64,000 nucleotides of DNA, taken from assembly GCA_947589305.1 (NCBI GenBank), contig CANQAP010000002.1, forward strand, positions 1-64,000. The letters are read 5' to 3'. The notes beneath the pieces were generated by a model, which had not been told where the DNA came from, searched no databases, and saw nothing but the letters and a program-made list of their open reading frames with translations. Below are positions 61,752 to 64,000 of the stretch, one piece after another. Within the stretch, counting starts at the first letter, position 1, and every line of letters begins with the position of its first letter. This stretch comes from an uncultured Lachnospiraceae bacterium. Lineage in GTDB: Bacteria > Bacillota > Clostridia > Lachnospirales > Lachnospiraceae. The position numbers and the translations under genes were made by a program.

Positions 61752-63539
61752 ATGTTTTATTCGGAAGATATCGTGGAAGAGGTACGTTCCCGCAATGATA
61801 TAGTGGATGTCATACAGTCCTATGTCAGTCTGAAAAAAAAGGGAAATACATACACAGCCTGTTGTCCGTTTCATAATGAAAAAACGCCGTCATTTCATGT
61901 CAGCCGGGAGAAGCAGTTGTATCATTGCTTTGGCTGTGGAGCGGCAGGTACGGTATATACCTTTTTACAACAGTATGAAAATTTCACATTTCCTGAAGCA
62001 ATCGAGTTTCTGGCAAATCGGGCAGGGATCGCTCTGCCGCAGAAAGAGATGACTTTACAGGAACGAAGGGATGCAGATTATAGCAGTGCATTAAAGGAAA
62101 TCAATAAAGCGGCGGCAAGTTATTTTTATTATGCCCTGCGGCAGGAGGATGGAAAGGCGGCATGGTCTTATCTGACGGACCGCGGACTCTCCGAAGAGAC
62201 CATCCATCGGTTTGGATTGGGATATGCGAAGATCTATTCGGATGATCTATATAAGTATCTGAAGCAAAAGGGTTATGACGACCGGTTGCTGGTGGATTCC
62301 GGTTTGATCCGCTTTGACGAGAAGCAGGGGGCGACAGACGTGTTTTGGAACCGGGTCATGTTTCCGATCATGGATCAAAACGGAAAGGTGATCGGCTTTG
62401 GTGGCAGAGTGATGGGGGACGGGCATCCGAAATACGTCAATTCCAAGGAAACAAAGATTTATGAGAAGCGAAGGCATCTGTACGGTTTTCATCTTGCCAA
62501 ACGCTCCCGACGGGAAGGCATCATCCTATGTGAGGGGTATATGGATGTGATTGCCATGTATCAGGCGGGCTTTGATAATGCAGCCGCCTCTTTGGGAACA
62601 GCCTTTACGATTCAGCAGGCAATGCTCCTGAAACGGTATACGGATCATGTATATCTTGCATATGACAGTGACGGAGCGGGCGTAGCGGCGGCACAGAAAG
62701 CGATCCCCTTGCTGCGGGAAGTAGGAATTTCCGCCCGCGTGATCAATATGCAGCCGCATAAGGATCCGGATGAATTTATCAAGACATTGGGAGCCGAAGC
62801 GTTTGAGGAACGTATCCGGCAGGCGGAAAGCAGTATGATGTTTCAGGTGCGGATTGCCTCGGAACAGTATGACCAGCAGGATCCGGAAGAACGGACGAAG
62901 TTCCAGCAGGAAGTGGTAAAGCTGGTATCGGTGATACAGGATCCGTTGGAGCGGGATAATTATCTAGAGGCGATCGCGAACCGGTATTTTATCGATAAGA
63001 AGAATCTGACCGAATCCGTCAACCGCTATGGCGCCTATCGGACAGAACAGAATCGTTATCAGGAGCTATTAGAACGTGAAACGCCGCAGGATGTCAGACG
63101 GCAGGAACGTAGAGAGGAACGAAAGCAGCAACCGCAGAGACTGCTTTTAGGATGGTTGGTCGCTTATCCGGATCAGTTATTTCCGCAGATGAAGGGGAGA
63201 ATCGGACCGGAAGATTTCACGGACGCCTTTTATCGGGAACTGGCGCAGCGGTTGTTTGAGCAGTATGAGGCGACCGGCTCGCTGAATCCGGCGGCAATCA
63301 TCCAGCAGTATGAAGATCTGGAAGCAGAGACAAAAGCAGCGGCGGCGTTACAATCGGATCTGCCGATGGAGCCGTCCCCGGAGGACCGTGCGACGGTCAT
63401 CACGGAAGTGGTACGGAAGGTAAAAGAGGAAAGTCTTCAATATCAGTTGGCACATTTGCAGGATATTTCAAAACTACAGGATATTATCCGGCAAAAAGGT
63501 CAGATTCCGACATGGAATATTTCTCTGACCTGTGGTTAA
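61752..63539 (+). CDS. dnaG: DNA primase
   Basis: A 595-residue primase. The N-terminal zinc finger uses Cys38, His41, Cys59 and Cys62. The RNA polymerase core and TOPRIM domain follow, with E-G-Y-M-D-V-I and Y-D-S-D-G-A-G. The C-terminal helicase-binding domain is about 150 residues and ends in a Gln-rich helix. It primes Okazaki fragments together with DnaB. The start at 61752 is placed after AAAGGAGG; the longer frame beginning at 61686 lies within dgt. Confidence 0.96.
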   Translation: MFYSEDIVEEVRSRNDIVDVIQSYVSLKKKGNTYTACCPFHNEKTPSFHVSREKQLYHCFGCGAAGTVYTFLQQYENFTFPEAIEFLANRAGIALPQKEMTLQERRDADYSSALKEINKAAASYFYYALRQEDGKAAWSYLTDRGLSEETIHRFGLGYAKIYSDDLYKYLKQKGYDDRLLVDSGLIRFDEKQGATDVFWNRVMFPIMDQNGKVIGFGGRVMGDGHPKYVNSKETKIYEKRRHLYGFHLAKRSRREGIILCEGYMDVIAMYQAGFDNAAASLGTAFTIQQAMLLKRYTDHVYLAYDSDGAGVAAAQKAIPLLREVGISARVINMQPHKDPDEFIKTLGAEAFEERIRQAESSMMFQVRIASEQYDQQDPEERTKFQQEVVKLVSVIQDPLERDNYLEAIANRYFIDKKNLTESVNRYGAYRTEQNRYQELLERETPQDVRRQERREERKQQPQRLLLGWLVAYPDQLFPQMKGRIGPEDFTDAFYRELAQRLFEQYEATGSLNPAAIIQQYEDLEAETKAAAALQSDLPMEPSPEDRATVITEVVRKVKEESLQYQLAHLQDISKLQDIIRQKGQIPTWNISLTCG

Positions 63540-63570
63540 AATATGATTATAAATGGAAGGATGGAAAACC

Positions 63571-64000
63571 ATGGAAGGAAAAGATGAAAAAAAGGATATG
63601 GACTTGAAATTTGAAGAACAGTTAAAATCCTTAATTGAACTGGCAAAGAAAAAGAAAAACGTCTTGGAAGACAAAGAAGTGATCGGACATTTTGCGGGAA
63701 TCGACCTGAACGAACAGCGAATGGAAGTCGTATATGAACTCTTGGAGACGAATAATATTGATGTGTTGTCAATGACAGACGAGGAACCGGATGATATACC
63801 GTTTGATGTCGAGGAGGAAGAAGTAGAGCAGATCGACATCAGTGTTCCGGAAGGGGTCAGCATTGAAGATCCGGTCCGCATGTATTTGAAAGAGATCGGC
63901 AAAGTACCGCTGCTGAGTGCCGAGGAAGAGATTGCTTTGGCACAGGTCATGGAAGGCGGCGGCCCGGAAGGAGAAAATGCGAAGAAAAAGCTGGCGGAAG
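63571..64000 (+). CDS. rpoD: Primary sigma factor RpoD, N-terminal part (partial)
   Basis: The first 143 codons of the primary sigma-70 factor. The N-terminal region 1.1 is acidic and Lys-rich. Region 1.2 begins D-P-V-R-M-Y-L-K-E-I-G-K-V-P-L-L-S-A-E-E-E-I. The gene continues beyond the window. It directly follows dnaG, 31 bases apart with AAGGATGG, so the two are co-transcribed. Confidence 0.95.
   Translation, partial: MEGKDEKKDMDLKFEEQLKSLIELAKKKKNVLEDKEVIGHFAGIDLNEQRMEVVYELLETNNIDVLSMTDEEPDDIPFDVEEEEVEQIDISVPEGVSIEDPVRMYLKEIGKVPLLSAEEEIALAQVMEGGGPEGENAKKKLAE

Overview
The window comes from a spore-forming, low-to-mid GC Clostridia bacterium, most likely of the family Lachnospiraceae. Evidence for this is the spoVAD-spoVAE pair, the dgt-dnaG-rpoD block, the NifU-like plus GGGtGRT-protein pair, strong AGGAGG ribosome-binding sites, and TTGACA/TATAAT promoters with 17-base spacers. 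I saw no rRNA, tRNA, CRISPR array or intact insertion sequence. All family calls rest on reading motifs by eye.

Positions 1-11.4 kb are accessory. The left edge has the tail of a VOC-fold gene, a 48-codon MobC-like mobilisation remnant and a wrecked polysaccharide deacetylase gene. Next comes one tightly packed operon (about 1.39-11.07 kb, ending in a clear terminator): a GNAT-like protein, a split transketolase, two SDRs (one lacking the catalytic lysine), an acyl carrier protein, a broken VOC gene, an AMP-forming ligase, a QueC-like PP-loop ATPase, a LuxE-like synthetase and a LuxC-like reductase. Together they look like a route that activates a carboxylic acid, loads it on a carrier or enzyme, reduces it to an aldehyde, joins a two-carbon ketol unit and adjusts oxidation state. 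The product is unknown. This is my main candidate for an undescribed system.

Positions 11.4-19 kb hold a TetR regulator with a textbook promoter and operator, a CPBP protease, an XRE regulator with membrane and zinc-ribbon parts, an acyltransferase, a MATE exporter, an ArsC/Spx-like protein, an HD dGTPase and a glycerol-1-phosphate dehydrogenase-like enzyme. Positions 19-26.5 kb are core genes (proC, a TPR protein, hflX, tgt, yajC, a PHP phosphoesterase) followed by the NifU-like/GGGtGRT pair.

Positions 26.5-42.6 kb include a membrane metalloprotease with a zinc-ribbon partner, a DUF362 ferredoxin, a double-receiver protein, a TauE-like exporter, spoVAD-spoVAE, a class A PBP with an unusual tail, a YigZ-family gene, typA, hslO, a methyltransferase and two proteins of unknown function. 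Positions 42.8-53.5 kb include a C39-like protease with a membrane MutS-like ATPase, a 697-residue unknown protein, a degenerate CbiE/CbiT-like protein, a short cobalamin-dependent methionine synthase, ilvN-ilvC and a 61-residue Cys-rich protein.

Positions 53.5-64 kb carry a CNNM/CorC-type transporter, an ABC-F protein with one composite ATP site apparently lost, a sugar ABC importer without its ATPase, and dgt-dnaG-rpoD running off the right edge.
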